Below are positions 26,960-37,386 of a stretch of 40,628 nucleotides of DNA, one piece after another. The notes below the pieces were generated by a model that was not told the DNA's origin, did not search any database, and worked only from the letters and a program-made list of their open reading frames with translations. This stretch comes from Roseococcus sp. GTDB taxonomy: Bacteria > Pseudomonadota > Alphaproteobacteria > Acetobacterales > Acetobacteraceae. The stretch spans positions 1 through 40,628 of the forward strand of contig NZ_JAIEQY010000156.1 of NCBI RefSeq assembly GCF_019747315.1, in the 5' to 3' direction. The translations under genes were made by a program, and so were the position numbers. The stretch's first letter is position 1; the number at the start of each line of letters is the position of its first letter.

Positions 26960-28073
26960 GGCCCTTCCGCTGGGGGCCACCATCGGCATCCTGGGCGGCG
27001 GGCAGCTGGGGCGCATGAGCGCCATGGCCGCGGCCCGCCTGGGCTATCGCTGCCATATCTTCGCGCCCGAGGCGGAATCGCCCGCCCGGCAGGTGGCGGC
27101 CGAGGCCACCATCGCCGCCTATGATGATGTCGAGGCCCTGCACCGCTTCGCCGCGGCGGTGGATGTCGTCACCTATGAATTCGAGAATGTGCCCGCGGCC
27201 ACCCTGGCCGCGCTGGAGGGCCGCGTCCCGTGCAGGCCTGGCCCGCGCGCCCTGGCGATCTGCCAGGACCGCCTGGCCGAGAAGCGCTTCCTGGCCGAGG
27301 CCGGCGTGCCGGTCGGTCCCTGGCGGGCGGTCCATAGCCCCGAGGAACTGACCGCCGCCCTGGCCGAAATCGGCCTGCCGGCGGTGCTGAAGACCACCCG
27401 CCTGGGCTATGACGGGCGCGGCCAGGCCGTGCTGCGCCGGCCCGAGGACGCCCTGCCCGCCTATGAGCGGCTTTCGCCCAGGCCCCTCATCCTGGAGGCC
27501 TTCATCCCCTTCACCGCCGAGATCTCCGCCATCGCGGCGCGCGGGCTGGATGGGTCGGTCGCGAGCTATGACGCGGTGGAGAACCAGCACCGGCATCATA
27601 TCCTGGACCTCTCCTTTGCCCCGGCCCGCCTGCCGGAGGCGGCCGCGCGCGCGGCGCGGGCGAATGTCGCCCGCGTGGCCGAGGCGCTGGAACTGGTGGG
27701 GCTGGTGGCGCTGGAGATGTTCCTGCTGCCGGATGGATCCCTGCTGGGGAATGAGATCGCGCCCCGGCCGCATAATTCCGGGCACTGGACCATGGATGCC
27801 TGCGTCTGTGGGCAGTTCGAGCAGCATATTCGCGCCGTGGCCGGCCTGCCGCTTGGCCCCGTCACCCGGCATGCCGATGCGGTGATGCGCAACCTGGTCG
27901 GCCCCGAGGGGCTGGCGGCCTGGCCGGGCCTGCTCGCCCGGGGCGATGTGGTGGCGCATTGGTACGGCAAGGCGGAGGCCAAGCCCGGCCGCAAGCTGGG
28001 ACATGCCAACCGGCTTTTGCCCCTGGATGCCCTGGCGGCGCTGGACGATGTGACCGCTTGTGACGGAATATGA
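26946..28073 (+). CDS. purK: 5-(carboxyamino)imidazole ribonucleotide synthase
   Basis: [31 protein letters not shown]...[10 protein letters not shown]...[17 protein letters not shown]. Confidence 0.96.
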   Translation: MTRPEALPLGATIGILGGGQLGRMSAMAAARLGYRCHIFAPEAESPARQVAAEATIAAYDDVEALHRFAAAVDVVTYEFENVPAATLAALEGRVPCRPGPRALAICQDRLAEKRFLAEAGVPVGPWRAVHSPEELTAALAEIGLPAVLKTTRLGYDGRGQAVLRRPEDALPAYERLSPRPLILEAFIPFTAEISAIAARGLDGSVASYDAVENQHRHHILDLSFAPARLPEAAARAARANVARVAEALELVGLVALEMFLLPDGSLLGNEIAPRPHNSGHWTMDACVCGQFEQHIRAVAGLPLGPVTRHADAVMRNLVGPEGLAAWPGLLARGDVVAHWYGKAEAKPGRKLGHANRLLPLDALAALDDVTACDGI

Positions 28074-28257
28074 CCCTGTGTCCCAAAAGCCCAGGGCGAA
28101 TGTGGCCTTTAGGCAACAGGCCCCGGGAAATGCTTGGCAGGGTGGTGCATTTGCCGAGCCACTGGTGTTAGTGTGCTTTCACGCAGCGAGGATTCTCATC
28201 CGCCGGATGTGCCGCGCAGCGACCGAACAAACGAGTTTGATTTTAAGGAGAACGAGG

Positions 28258-29364
28258 ATGAGCCTCAAGAAGGCCCTTTTGGCCGCGACTGTTCTGTCGC
28301 TGCCCGTGGCCGCCCAGGCGCAACCTGTCTCGGGCCTCTACCTGGGCGCGGGCGTGGGTGCGAACTACCGCGAGAACAACTCCGTCAACCCGCGCCTGTC
28401 GCCGTCCGGCATCCTGACCGGTCAGGTCGGCCTGGACACCGACTGGGGCTGGGCCGGCGTTGCCAGCCTCGGCTGGGGCTTCGGCAACGGCCTGCGCGCT
28501 GAACTCGAAGTCAACATCCGCCAGAACTCGGTGAGCTCGGGCAACATCGCGACGCCGTCCGGCACGCGTTCCGCCACGTCGACCGGCGGCCAGATCTATC
28601 AGTACGGCCTGATGGGCAACGTGTTCTACGACATCCAGACCGGCTGGCGTCCGGGCGGCATCGGCATCACCCCGTACATCGGTGGTGGCGTTGGCGTCGT
28701 GATGAGCGACTGGCGCAATGTTCGCGGCAGCGGCACCGGCGGCCTGATCACGATCGACGACACGGCCAACAACTTCGCCTACCAGGCGATCGGTGGCGTG
28801 GCCTTCGGTGTGACGCCGGCCCTGTCGCTGACCCTCGAATACCGCTTCTTCGGCTCGGCGCAGCCGGACATGGGCATCCGTGGCACGGCGACCTCCGGCG
28901 TGAACGCCGGCCGCTCGGCGATGGGCCGCTATGACGGCGACAACTACAACCAGACCATCCTGGCTGGTATCCGTTACGCCTTCAACACGCCGACCCCGGC
29001 CCCCGTCGTTGCCCCGGCTCCGGCCCCGGCCCCGGCCCGCACCTTCCTGGTCTTCTTCGACTGGGATCGCGCTGACCTGACCGACCGCGCCCGCCAGATC
29101 ATCGCCGAAGCGGCCACGAACGCCCGTACGGTCCGTTCGACCCGCATCGAGGTGTCCGGCCACGCCGACCGCACCGGCACCGCGGCCTACAACCAGCGCC
29201 TCTCCGTCCGCCGCGCCGAAGCGGTGGCCGCCGAGCTGGTTCGCCGTGGCATCGCCCGCAACGAAATCACCGTCCAGGGCTTCGGTTTCGACCGTCCGCT
29301 CGTCCCGACGGCGATGGGTGTGCGCGAGCCGCAGAACCGCCGCGTCGAGATCGTCCTGCGCTAA
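28258..29364 (+). CDS. OmpA family outer membrane protein
   Basis: Signal peptide, beta-barrel (GLYLGAGVGANYREN), Ala-Pro linker, and C-terminal OmpA domain TRIEVSGHADRTGTAAYNQRLSVRRAEAVAAELVRRGI. Confidence 0.93.
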   Translation: MSLKKALLAATVLSLPVAAQAQPVSGLYLGAGVGANYRENNSVNPRLSPSGILTGQVGLDTDWGWAGVASLGWGFGNGLRAELEVNIRQNSVSSGNIATPSGTRSATSTGGQIYQYGLMGNVFYDIQTGWRPGGIGITPYIGGGVGVVMSDWRNVRGSGTGGLITIDDTANNFAYQAIGGVAFGVTPALSLTLEYRFFGSAQPDMGIRGTATSGVNAGRSAMGRYDGDNYNQTILAGIRYAFNTPTPAPVVAPAPAPAPARTFLVFFDWDRADLTDRARQIIAEAATNARTVRSTRIEVSGHADRTGTAAYNQRLSVRRAEAVAAELVRRGIARNEITVQGFGFDRPLVPTAMGVREPQNRRVEIVLR

Positions 29365-29392
29365 GCAGGACGTCTCCTTCGCGAGACTTCGA

Positions 29393-29420
29393 AAGGGGCA
29401 GCTTCGGCTGCCCCTTTTTT
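29393..29420 (+). terminator. Rho-independent terminator after the ompA-like gene
   Basis: aaggggcagc-ttcg-gctgcccctt followed by a T-run. Confidence 0.92.
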
Positions 29421-29448
29421 GTTGCCTGCGCGGCGCCGGGCGCCGGAC

Positions 29449-29477
29449 AAAAAAAGGGCGGTCCCGAAGGACCGCCC
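29449..29477 (-). terminator. Rho-independent terminator for the minus-strand gene
   Basis: aaaaaaa + gggcggtcc-cgaa-ggaccgccc: on the minus strand, a stem followed by a T-run. Confidence 0.9.
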
Positions 29478-29499
29478 TGTCTTTGGACTGGCGTGAGGC

Positions 29500-30027
29500 T
29501 CAGCGTGGCGTCGCGGGCTGGGCCGGGCGCTGCGACTGGTTGTTGGCCTGGCGCGTCGTCGCCGGGCGGGCCGGGCATTCCGGCGTGGTCAGCACCTGGT
29601 GAACCTGGCGCTCCACCGAGATCCGGGCCAGATCGGCCGCGCTCGTCGCCGTCATCGCCGCCTGGAAGAGGGGCGCCTGTTCACGGCAGAAGAAGCTGCC
29701 ACGCGCGATGCTCATCTGCGACTGCCCATTGGCCAGCTGCGTGATGTACTGGTCCAGCTCGCGCTGGTGCTGCCCGCCGGCCGTGCGCCGGAAATGCGCC
29801 GCCACGCCGCGGAAGGCGGTGGCAACGTCATTCTGGTACTTCCGGACGAAGGCGTTGTAGTCATCCTGCAGGCCGCAGGAGAGCGCGGCCACCATCAGCT
29901 GGCTCTGCAGCGCGCGAATGTCGAAGGCGGTCTTCTCGGCAGGCTGCACGCAGACCTGTGCCGAGGCGATGACCGGAAACATGACCAAGGCCGAGACGCC
30001 GGCCAGAAGGCTTCGTGAAGGCGTCAT
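29500..30027 (-). CDS. Secreted hypothetical protein
   Basis: 175 aa, MTPSRSLLAGVSALVMFPVIASAQVCVQPAEKTAFDIRALQSQLMVAALSCGLQDDYNAFVRKYQND...: Sec signal and three cysteines. Confidence 0.8.
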   Translation of the reverse strand: MTPSRSLLAGVSALVMFPVIASAQVCVQPAEKTAFDIRALQSQLMVAALSCGLQDDYNAFVRKYQNDVATAFRGVAAHFRRTAGGQHQRELDQYITQLANGQSQMSIARGSFFCREQAPLFQAAMTATSAADLARISVERQVHQVLTTPECPARPATTRQANNQSQRPAQPATPR

Positions 30028-30148
30028 TCCGCCCAATCTCCCGATATGGTGGGCCAGCCCCCGGCGCCCGGGGAATCCGGGCGATACGGCGCGACTCGGC
30101 CAGAACAGAGCGCCCTTTACACGCTCGCGCGCCGGGCGCGAAGCCTGA

Positions 30149-30706
30149 TCAGGCGGCTTTCGGCCTTGGCTTAGGCAAATCTTGCAAGCGTCTGTCAAGG
30201 AACGACAAAACTTCCTCGATTTCTGGCCGCATGGGACGCATCCAGAAGGCGAGCGTGGCCGAATAGACGGCCGCCAGCGTCGCGCGGCGCGTGTACCAGG
30301 AGAAATCAGCCGAGTTGTCCCCCGCGGCGTGCCATATGGCAGAGGCGGTGCGGGCCAGGAGGCGCAGGCCAAGCGGCGCATTCCAGGGCAGGGCCAGCGT
30401 GGCCAGGGCGGCGCGCAGCGCCTCACGGTCCGGCTCCAGCAGGCGCAGGCGCAGTTCCACCACGCGGCGGATGCGTGCGGGGGTGCGCAGGTCGGACAGA
30501 TCCTCGACCGCGGCGGCCGCGTCCATCCGCGCATCCACCAGGCCCAGCCAGGCCTCGATCGCGCCGGGCACGCCACGGGGGAAGGCGCTGGACAGGAGTT
30601 CCGCCGATTCCCCGCAATCGGCCAACGCGCGGCGCAGCGTCTGCCGGCTCCAGCCTTCCGTCCCGGCGCGGCGCACCGCGGCCTCGATCCACAGCGCCTC
30701 ACTCAT
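30149..30706 (-). CDS. COQ9 family protein (ubiquinone biosynthesis)
   Basis: 185 aa, [16 protein letters not shown]...[20 protein letters not shown]...FLDRRLQDL. Near rpsU, as in other alphaproteobacteria. Confidence 0.85.
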   Translation of the reverse strand: MSEALWIEAAVRRAGTEGWSRQTLRRALADCGESAELLSSAFPRGVPGAIEAWLGLVDARMDAAAAVEDLSDLRTPARIRRVVELRLRLLEPDREALRAALATLALPWNAPLGLRLLARTASAIWHAAGDNSADFSWYTRRATLAAVYSATLAFWMRPMRPEIEEVLSFLDRRLQDLPKPRPKAA

Positions 30707-31203
30707 GCGTCGTCCTCCGTGAGGCGGGCCAGCTCCTCGATGAAGCCCAGTCGGGTCAGGTCGCTCATGCGCATCAGGTAGAAGATGCCGTCCAGATGGT
30801 CATTCTCATGCTGCAGGACGCGGGCGGAGAGGCCCTCGGCCTCGCCCTGGACGGGCTTGCCGTTCTGGTCGAGCCCGCGCCACGCCACGCGGGCGGGGCG
30901 CTCCACGGCGCCGCGCAGGCCGGGGATGGAGAGGCAGCCTTCGAAACCCGTGGACCGCTCCTCGCCGATCGGGGTGATCACGGGATTCATCAACACGCGC
31001 AGCTCCTGCCCCTCGCGCCAGAGGAAGAGGCGCAGCGGCGCATGCACCTGTGGCGCGGCCAGGCCGATGCCGCCCGCATCCACCAGCGTTTCCGCCATGT
31101 CATGGACCAGGCGGCGGATCTCGGGCGCGGTCGGGTCGGTCACCTCCTCGGCGCGGCCGAGCAGGACCGGGTGCCCCATCCGGGCAATCTTCAGAATGGC
31201 CAT
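30703..31203 (-). CDS. def: Peptide deformylase
   Basis: [18 protein letters not shown] and QHENDHLDG motifs. Confidence 0.95.
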   Translation of the reverse strand: MAILKIARMGHPVLLGRAEEVTDPTAPEIRRLVHDMAETLVDAGGIGLAAPQVHAPLRLFLWREGQELRVLMNPVITPIGEERSTGFEGCLSIPGLRGAVERPARVAWRGLDQNGKPVQGEAEGLSARVLQHENDHLDGIFYLMRMSDLTRLGFIEELARLTEDDA

Positions 31204-31299
31204 GCCGCGCTTCCCTTCCCCCGTGATGTGGGTTCATTTTTCCCGCATGCGAGGGCTTCCCGCCAGGGGGCGCGCTGTGATATGCGCTGTGCACGGCCA

Positions 31300-31319
31300 C
31301 GGGGCGGATCCACGCCCCG
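31300..31319 (+). promoter_or_regulatory. Hairpin in rpsU leader
   Basis: cggggcg-gatcca-cgccccg, 40 nt before the rpsU GTG. Confidence 0.35.
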
Positions 31320-31359
31320 GGGCATTGCGTCGTTTTCGGCCATCAGGAGATTCGCCCGC

Positions 31360-31563
31360 GTGCAAGTCGTCGTTCGGGATAACAATGTTGACCAGGCGCT
31401 CAAGGCGCTCAAGAAGAAGCTGCAGCGCGAAGGCGTGTTCCGCGAGATGAAGCTTCGCCGGCACTATGAGAAGCCCTCCGAGCGCCGCGCGCGCGAGGCG
31501 GCCGAGGCCGTTCGCCGCGCCCGCAAGGTCGAGCGCAAGCGCATCGAGCGCGAAGGCTTCTGA
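31360..31563 (+). CDS. rpsU: 30S ribosomal protein S21
   Basis: [70 protein letters not shown] start. Confidence 0.95.
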   Translation: MQVVVRDNNVDQALKALKKKLQREGVFREMKLRRHYEKPSERRAREAAEAVRRARKVERKRIEREGF

Positions 31564-31586
31564 TCTTCGGTGAGCGCCGGGTTTGA

Positions 31587-31617
31587 GCCGCGTCGGGCTG
31601 GGCCCGCCGCGGCTTTT
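31587..31617 (+). terminator. Rho-independent terminator after rpsU
   Basis: gccgcg-t-cgggc-tgg-gcccg-c-cgcggc-tttt. Confidence 0.8.
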
Positions 31618-31622
31618 GGCGT

Positions 31623-32597
31623 TCAGCCCTCCGCGCGGATATTCGCCTCGCGCACCAGGGTCGCGTAATTCGCGTATTCACGCGCCAGCAGCGCCTGGGT
31701 CTGCGCCGGGCTGATCGGCGCCGAGGGAACCGTGCCCACGCCGCGCAGCCTGTCCTGCACGGACGGCCGGTTCAGCACCACCTGCCAGGCCGTGGCGATG
31801 CGCGCCAGGACCGGCTCCGGCAGCCCGCGCGGGGCGATGGCGATATACCAGGAATCCACATCCGCCCCCTGGATGCCTTGCTCGCCCAGCGTGGGCAGGT
31901 CGGGCAATTCCAGCGCCCGCGTGCTCCCGACGGCGGAGAGCGCGCGCAGCCGTCCCTCGCGCAGATGCGGCGCGGCCAGTCCGGCCGGCAGCACCGCGGC
32001 ATCAATGCGCCCGGCGATGAGGTCGACCACGCCCGGTGGCAGGCCGCGGTAATCCACCGCCGTCATGCGGATGCCCTGGGCGCGCTGGATCACCTCCACC
32101 GCCATATGGGCGAAGGTGCCATGGCCCGGACGGAGATAGTTCAGCCGCCCCGGCTCGGCCCGTGCCGCCGCCACCAGCGCGGCCACGCTGGTCAGGGGCG
32201 AGTTGGCCGGCACCACCAGCACCGAGACGGCATGGGACACCTTGGCCAGGCCCTGGAAGGCGTCCACAGGGTTGAAGGGCTGCGGCGTGAGCAGCGGGCC
32301 CACGACATGCCCGAGCGAAGCCAGCAGCCAGCTATATCCATCGGCCGGGGACTGGATGAGGTTTTGCGCCGCGATCATCCCTCCCGCGCCGGTGCGGACA
32401 TCCACCACAACCGGCTGGCCGAGCTCCGCCGCCAGGTCTTCGGAAACGGCACGGATCACGAGGTCAATGATGCCGCCGGCCGGGAAAGGCGAGATGAAGC
32501 GGATGGGCCGCTGCGGGAAGGCCTGTGCCAGGGCGGGCGCGGCCAGGAGCGTGGCAGCGCCGGCCAGCAAGGTTCGGCGGGGGAGGAGGAGGCTCAT
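31623..32597 (-). CDS. Tripartite tricarboxylate transporter (Bug family) substrate-binding protein
   Basis: QAFPQRPIRFISPFPAGGIIDLVIRAVSEDLAAELGQPVVVDVRTGAGGMIAAQ: Bug signature. Confidence 0.93.
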   Translation of the reverse strand: MSLLLPRRTLLAGAATLLAAPALAQAFPQRPIRFISPFPAGGIIDLVIRAVSEDLAAELGQPVVVDVRTGAGGMIAAQNLIQSPADGYSWLLASLGHVVGPLLTPQPFNPVDAFQGLAKVSHAVSVLVVPANSPLTSVAALVAAARAEPGRLNYLRPGHGTFAHMAVEVIQRAQGIRMTAVDYRGLPPGVVDLIAGRIDAAVLPAGLAAPHLREGRLRALSAVGSTRALELPDLPTLGEQGIQGADVDSWYIAIAPRGLPEPVLARIATAWQVVLNRPSVQDRLRGVGTVPSAPISPAQTQALLAREYANYATLVREANIRAEG

Positions 32598-33502
32598 GCG
32601 GCTGCGCTATCCTTCAGGGCATCATAGAGGGAACTGAGACGGGCGGTGAGCGGGCCGGGCAGGCTGCCGGGCAGGGTTCGCCCGTCCACGCCACGCACGG
32701 GCGTCAGCCCGCCGAAAGTGCCGGTCACGAAGGCCTCGTCCGCCGTCAGGATGTCCTTCAGCACGAAATTGCCCAGGGTGAGCGGGATGCCGTTGGCGCG
32801 GCAGAGATGGATCACATTGGCGCGCGTCACCCCGTGGAAGCAGTAGTCGCCGGTCGAGGTGAAGACCTCGCCGCGCCGCACCCAGAAGAGGTTGGTGGCG
32901 TTGCAGGAGGAGATGAAGCCGTGCGGGTCCAGCATCAGCGCCTCATCCGCGCCGGCCTTGATGGCCTGGATCAGCGCGGTGATGAGGTTCAGCCGGCTGT
33001 GCGAGTTCAGCCGCATGTCGAACATGTCGGCCGGCGTGCAGCGGATGCTGGAGGTGAAGAGCGTCAGGCCGCGGGTGCGGATCTCCGGGCTCGGCAGCTT
33101 CCATTCGGCGATGATGGCGATGGTGGCAGGGCCGATGGTCTGGCGCGGATCCTGGTTTGGCGTCTTCTTCAGGCCGCGCGTCACCATGAGGCGGATATGG
33201 ACGCCATCCTCCATGCCATTGGCCCGCAGCAAGGCCCAGAGCGCCTCCACCACGCCCTGTCGCGTCAGGCCGATATCCAGGTCGATGGCGGCGGCGCCCT
33301 CGAAGAGCCGGTCCAGATGGGCGTCGAGGAAGACGAGCTTCCCCTTGTGCAGCCGGATCCCCTCCCAGACGCCATCGCCCAGGACGAAGCCCGCATCAAG
33401 GATGGAGACCTTGGCCTCGGCGCGCGGCACGAGCGCGCCGTTGAGCCAGACGAGCACCGTCGCGTTGCGCGGATCCGCGCTGAAATCCTGGCTGCCGGCC
33501 AT
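32594..33502 (-). CDS. Aminotransferase class IV (branched-chain / D-amino acid transaminase-like)
   Basis: VLGDGVWEGIRLHKGKLVFLDAHLDRLFEGA...EALMLDPHGFISSCNATNLFWVRRGEV...TADEAFVTGTFGGLTPV. Confidence 0.92.
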   Translation of the reverse strand: MAGSQDFSADPRNATVLVWLNGALVPRAEAKVSILDAGFVLGDGVWEGIRLHKGKLVFLDAHLDRLFEGAAAIDLDIGLTRQGVVEALWALLRANGMEDGVHIRLMVTRGLKKTPNQDPRQTIGPATIAIIAEWKLPSPEIRTRGLTLFTSSIRCTPADMFDMRLNSHSRLNLITALIQAIKAGADEALMLDPHGFISSCNATNLFWVRRGEVFTSTGDYCFHGVTRANVIHLCRANGIPLTLGNFVLKDILTADEAFVTGTFGGLTPVRGVDGRTLPGSLPGPLTARLSSLYDALKDSAAA

Positions 33503-33519
33503 GGGGGACGCGCTCCTGC

Positions 33520-33540
33520 AATGGTGAAAAAATCACCATT
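33520..33540. promoter_or_regulatory. Perfect inverted repeat, candidate operator
   Basis: aatggtga-aaaaa-tcaccatt, 18 nt upstream of the aminotransferase start codon. Confidence 0.55.
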
Positions 33541-33590
33541 ACGGTATGGAGGGATACGGGCAGCGTCAACGCGCCGGCGTGGGCGACGCC

Positions 33591-34340
33591 TCAGCCGAGC
33601 CCGAGCTGGACCGAGAGATTGCGCAGCGACAAGAGGATGATCGCGCAGCCCACGATCATCATGAGCGGCCGTTCCGGCAGCCTGCGCGTGACCATCGCCG
33701 CGAGCGGCGCCGCCAGGACACCCCCCAGCACCAGGCCCAGGATGATCGGCCAGAGCTCCAGACCGATGGTCGCGACGAAGACGCCCGTGATGGCCGTCGT
33801 CACGAAGAACTCCGCCGCGTTGGTCGAGCCGATCACGGTACGGGCCGCGTTCCCCCGGCCGATCAGGGTCGAGGTGACGAGCGGACCCCAGCCCCCGCCG
33901 CCGATGGCATCCAGGAAGCCGCCGCCGAAGCCCAGCAGGGTGACGCGGGGCGGCTGGTCGGGCAGCGGCACTGGTGGGCGAAGCGCGCGGCGAAGGATGA
34001 TCGCCCCCATCACAAGCAGATAGGCGCTGACCACCGGCTTCACATGGGCGACGGGCAGATCCGTCAGCACATAGGCGCCCAGCACCCCGCCCAGCATGCC
34101 GGGAATGGCCAGGCGCAGCATCAACCGCGGAATCACATTGCCGGCCCGCCAATGCGCCACGCCCGAAGCGCCGGTGGTGAACATCTCCGCCGCATGAACA
34201 CTGGCCGAGGCCATCGCCGGCGGGACCGACATGGAAAGCAGGACAGAGGTGGCGGCCAGCCCATAGGCCATGCCGATGGCGCCATCCACCATCTGCGCGA
34301 CGAAGCCCACGATGATGAAGAGCAGGATGTCCTCAACCAT
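33591..34340 (-). CDS. TauE/SafE family sulfite/sulfonate exporter-like permease
   Basis: MVEDILLFIIVGFVAQMVDGAIGMAYGLAATSVLLSMSVPPAMASASVHAAEMFTTGASG...GGGFLDAIGGGGWGPLVTSTLI. Confidence 0.9.
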   Translation of the reverse strand: MVEDILLFIIVGFVAQMVDGAIGMAYGLAATSVLLSMSVPPAMASASVHAAEMFTTGASGVAHWRAGNVIPRLMLRLAIPGMLGGVLGAYVLTDLPVAHVKPVVSAYLLVMGAIILRRALRPPVPLPDQPPRVTLLGFGGGFLDAIGGGGWGPLVTSTLIGRGNAARTVIGSTNAAEFFVTTAITGVFVATIGLELWPIILGLVLGGVLAAPLAAMVTRRLPERPLMMIVGCAIILLSLRNLSVQLGLG

Positions 34341-34395
34341 GGGGCGAAGGGCCGGTGCTTCGCATCGGGACCATGTTCCATATCCCAACGCAAAA

Positions 34396-34418
34396 GGGGA
34401 AGCGCAATGCGCTTCCCC
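34396..34418 (-). terminator. Rho-independent terminator for the pnt operon
   Basis: 10-bp stem ggggaagcgc-aat-gcgcttcccc preceded by aaaa on plus, i.e. a TTTT tail on minus, just after the pntB stop. Confidence 0.85.
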
Positions 34419-34450
34419 CCAGGTTCAACGCCGGAAGATGGCCGGCGGTG

Positions 34451-35854
34451 CTACCGCTGCAACGCCTGCACGATCTCCTGCGTCACCTTCTTGGCGTCGC
34501 CGAAGAGCATCATGGTGTTGGGGCGGAAGAACAGCTCATTGTCCACGCCGGCATAGCCGCTGGCCATGCCGCGCTTCACGAAGAACACCGTCTTCGCGCG
34601 CTCCACATCCAGGATGGGCATGCCGTAGATGGCGCTGGACTTGTCGGTCTTGGCGGCCGGATTGGTCACGTCATTCGCACCGATCACATAGGCCACATCC
34701 GCTTCCGCGAATTCCGGGTTGATCTCCTCCAGCTCATGCACCTCTTCGTAGGGCACATTGGCCTCGGCCAGCAGCACGTTCATGTGGCCGGGCATGCGGC
34801 CCGCCACCGGATGGATGGCGTAGGAGACCTCCACGCCTTCCTTCTTCAGCAGGTCGGCCATCTCGCGGACCACCTGCTGCGCCTGGGCCACCGCCATGCC
34901 GTAGCCCGGCACCACGATGATCTTCTGCGCGTTCTTCATGATGAAGGCCGCATCCTCCGGCGAGCCGGCCTTCACCGGCGCGCGGTCGGCATTGCCGCCG
35001 CCCGCGGCGGCCGCGCCGCTCTCGGTGCCGAAGCCGCCCAGCAGCACGTTGATGATCGAGCGGTTCATCCCCTTGCACATGATGTAGGAGAGGATGGCGC
35101 CCGAGGCGCCGACCAGCGCGCCGGTCACGATCAGCAGCAGGTTGCCGATGGTGAAGCCGATGCCCGCCGCCGCCCAGCCGGAATAGCTGTTCAGCATCGA
35201 GACGACCACCGGCATGTCCGCGCCACCGATCGGGATGATCAGCAGGAAGCCCAGCGCGAAGGACAGGATGGCGATCACCCAGAAGAGGAAGGGCGAGCCC
35301 GTCAGGACAAACAGGAAGATCAGGAAGACCAGCACCCCGCCCAGGATCGCGTTCAGCCGGTGCTGGTTCGCGAACATGATGGGCGCACCCGACATCCGGC
35401 CATCCAGCTTCAGGAAGGCGATGACCGAGCCCGAGAAGGTGATGGCGCCGATGGCGAGGCCCAGCGACATTTCCAGCAGCGAGGCGCCCTTGATGTTGCC
35501 CGGAACGCCGATGCCGAAGCTCTCTGGGCTGTAGAAGGCCGCCGCCGCCACGAACACCGCCGCCAGGCCCACCAGGCTGTGGAAGGCCGCGACAAGCTGC
35601 GGCAACGAGGTCATTTGGATGCGATTGGCCAGCACCGTGCCGATCGAGCCGCCAATGGCGAGGCCCGAGATGATCAGCACGAAGCCGCCGAAATCCATGC
35701 CGGAATTCAGGATGGTGGCGACGATCGCCACCCCCATGCCGATCATGCCGTATTGGTTGCCCTTGCGGGACGTCTCGGGGTGAGACAGGCCGCGCAGCGC
35801 CAGGATGAAGAGGACGGAAGCCGCCAGGTAGGCGAGGGTCGAGATCGTCGCCAT
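34451..35854 (-). CDS. pntB: NAD(P) transhydrogenase subunit beta
   Basis: MATISTLAYLAASVLFILALRGLSHPETSRKGNQYGMIGM...VPGYGMAVAQAQQ...HPVAGRMPGHMNVLLAEANVPYE...VIGANDVTNPAA. Confidence 0.95.
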   Translation of the reverse strand: MATISTLAYLAASVLFILALRGLSHPETSRKGNQYGMIGMGVAIVATILNSGMDFGGFVLIISGLAIGGSIGTVLANRIQMTSLPQLVAAFHSLVGLAAVFVAAAAFYSPESFGIGVPGNIKGASLLEMSLGLAIGAITFSGSVIAFLKLDGRMSGAPIMFANQHRLNAILGGVLVFLIFLFVLTGSPFLFWVIAILSFALGFLLIIPIGGADMPVVVSMLNSYSGWAAAGIGFTIGNLLLIVTGALVGASGAILSYIMCKGMNRSIINVLLGGFGTESGAAAAGGGNADRAPVKAGSPEDAAFIMKNAQKIIVVPGYGMAVAQAQQVVREMADLLKKEGVEVSYAIHPVAGRMPGHMNVLLAEANVPYEEVHELEEINPEFAEADVAYVIGANDVTNPAAKTDKSSAIYGMPILDVERAKTVFFVKRGMASGYAGVDNELFFRPNTMMLFGDAKKVTQEIVQALQR

Positions 35855-35858
35855 CGGT

Positions 35859-36257
35859 TCAGCCCTTCTTCTTCTGGAACATGGCGAGCATCCGGCGCGT
35901 GACCATGAAGCCACCGAAGATGTTCACGGCGGCCAGCGTCACGGCGAGGAAGCCGAAGAAGCGCGCCGCATCGCTCTCGGCCGCCGCGGCCGCCAGGATG
36001 GCACCCACCACGATCACGGAGGAGATGGCGTTGGTCACGCCCATCAGCGGCGAGTGCAGCGCCGGCGTCACGTTCCAGACGACGTAGTAGCCCACGAAGC
36101 AGGCCATCAGGAAAATGGTCAGCATCAGCAGGAAGGGCTCGACCACCTGCGCCACGGGCGCGGCGGCCTCGGCGGCGCGGCGGGCGAATTCCGCCAGTTC
36201 CTGCGCGCGGACCGCGAGATCGGCGGCCTTGTCGGCGATTTCGGAGTGGGTGCTCAT
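35859..36257 (-). CDS. pntAB: NAD(P) transhydrogenase subunit alpha, membrane part
   Basis: 132 aa; [38 protein letters not shown]. Confidence 0.93.
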   Translation of the reverse strand: MSTHSEIADKAADLAVRAQELAEFARRAAEAAAPVAQVVEPFLLMLTIFLMACFVGYYVVWNVTPALHSPLMGVTNAISSVIVVGAILAAAAAESDAARFFGFLAVTLAAVNIFGGFMVTRRMLAMFQKKKG

Positions 36258-36270
36258 CGGGGCTCTCTCC

Positions 36271-37386
36271 TCAGGCCGTGAAATTCTTGTGCACGACGGC
36301 GCCGCCGCGCGTCAGCGTGACGCCGGCCACGATGTCATCCTCGGGCGGCAGCTTCGGCGCCTTGGCTTCCTTGTCCCAGAAGGTGGTCAGGAAGGTCAGC
36401 AGGTTGCGCGCGTAGAGGGCGCTGGCGGCGGCGGGAATGCGGCCGGGCCAGTTGGTGAAGCCCAGCACCTTCACGCCATTGGGCGTCACGATCATCTCGC
36501 CCGGCACGGTGGCCGCGCAATTGCCGCCGGCATCGGCGGCGATGTCCACGATGACGGCGCCCGGCTTCATGCTGGCGACCATCTCGGCCGTGACGAGCGT
36601 GGGCGCGCGGCGGCCCTGCACCAGCGCCGTGCAGATCACGATGTCCTGCTTGGCGATGTGCGCGGCGACCACCTCGGCCTGCTTCGCGTAGAACTCGGCC
36701 GAGAGCTGCTTGGCATAGCCGCCCGAGGTCTGGGCCGCCTTGCTCTCCTCATCCTCGTAGCCGACGAAGCTGGCGCCGAGGGACTTGATCTCCTCCTTGG
36801 CGGCGGGGCGCACATCCGTCGCGGAAACACGGCCGCCCAGGCGGCGCGCGGTGGCGATGGCCTGGAGGCCGGCGACACCCGCGCCCATGATGAAGGCATT
36901 GGCGGCGGGGATGGTGCCGGCGGCCGTCATCAGCATGGGGAAGCCGCGGTCGAAGGTCTCGGCGGCCTCGATCACCGCGCGATAGCCCGCGAGGTTCGCC
37001 TGGGAGGAGAGCACGTCCATGCTCTGCGCGCGGGTGATGCGGGGCAGCAGCTCCATGGAGCAGGCCTCGATCCCGGCGGCGGCATAGGCCGCGGCGGCCG
37101 CGGCATCCGCGCCCAGCGTGCCGATGAGCAGCGTCCCCTGGGGCAGCTTGGCCTCGGGCGCGCGTACGGCGAAGACGATGCCGGCGCCCTGGAGGGTCGC
37201 CTCGGCGCTGTCCGCCAGCTCGGCGCCGGCGGCGGCATATTCCGCATCCGGGAAACCGGAGGCCAGGCCTGCGCCCGCCTCCACCGCAACGCTGAGGCCG
37301 AGGCCGATCAGCTTCTTGACCGTTTCCGGCGTGGCGGCGACGCGGCTTTCGCCGGCCCGCCTTTCCTTGAGAACCGCGAGGCGCAT
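36271..37386 (-). CDS. pntAA: Re/Si-specific NAD(P)(+) transhydrogenase subunit alpha, soluble part
   Basis: [30 protein letters not shown]...[41 protein letters not shown]. Confidence 0.95.
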   Translation of the reverse strand: MRLAVLKERRAGESRVAATPETVKKLIGLGLSVAVEAGAGLASGFPDAEYAAAGAELADSAEATLQGAGIVFAVRAPEAKLPQGTLLIGTLGADAAAAAAYAAAGIEACSMELLPRITRAQSMDVLSSQANLAGYRAVIEAAETFDRGFPMLMTAAGTIPAANAFIMGAGVAGLQAIATARRLGGRVSATDVRPAAKEEIKSLGASFVGYEDEESKAAQTSGGYAKQLSAEFYAKQAEVVAAHIAKQDIVICTALVQGRRAPTLVTAEMVASMKPGAVIVDIAADAGGNCAATVPGEMIVTPNGVKVLGFTNWPGRIPAAASALYARNLLTFLTTFWDKEAKAPKLPPEDDIVAGVTLTRGGAVVHKNFTA

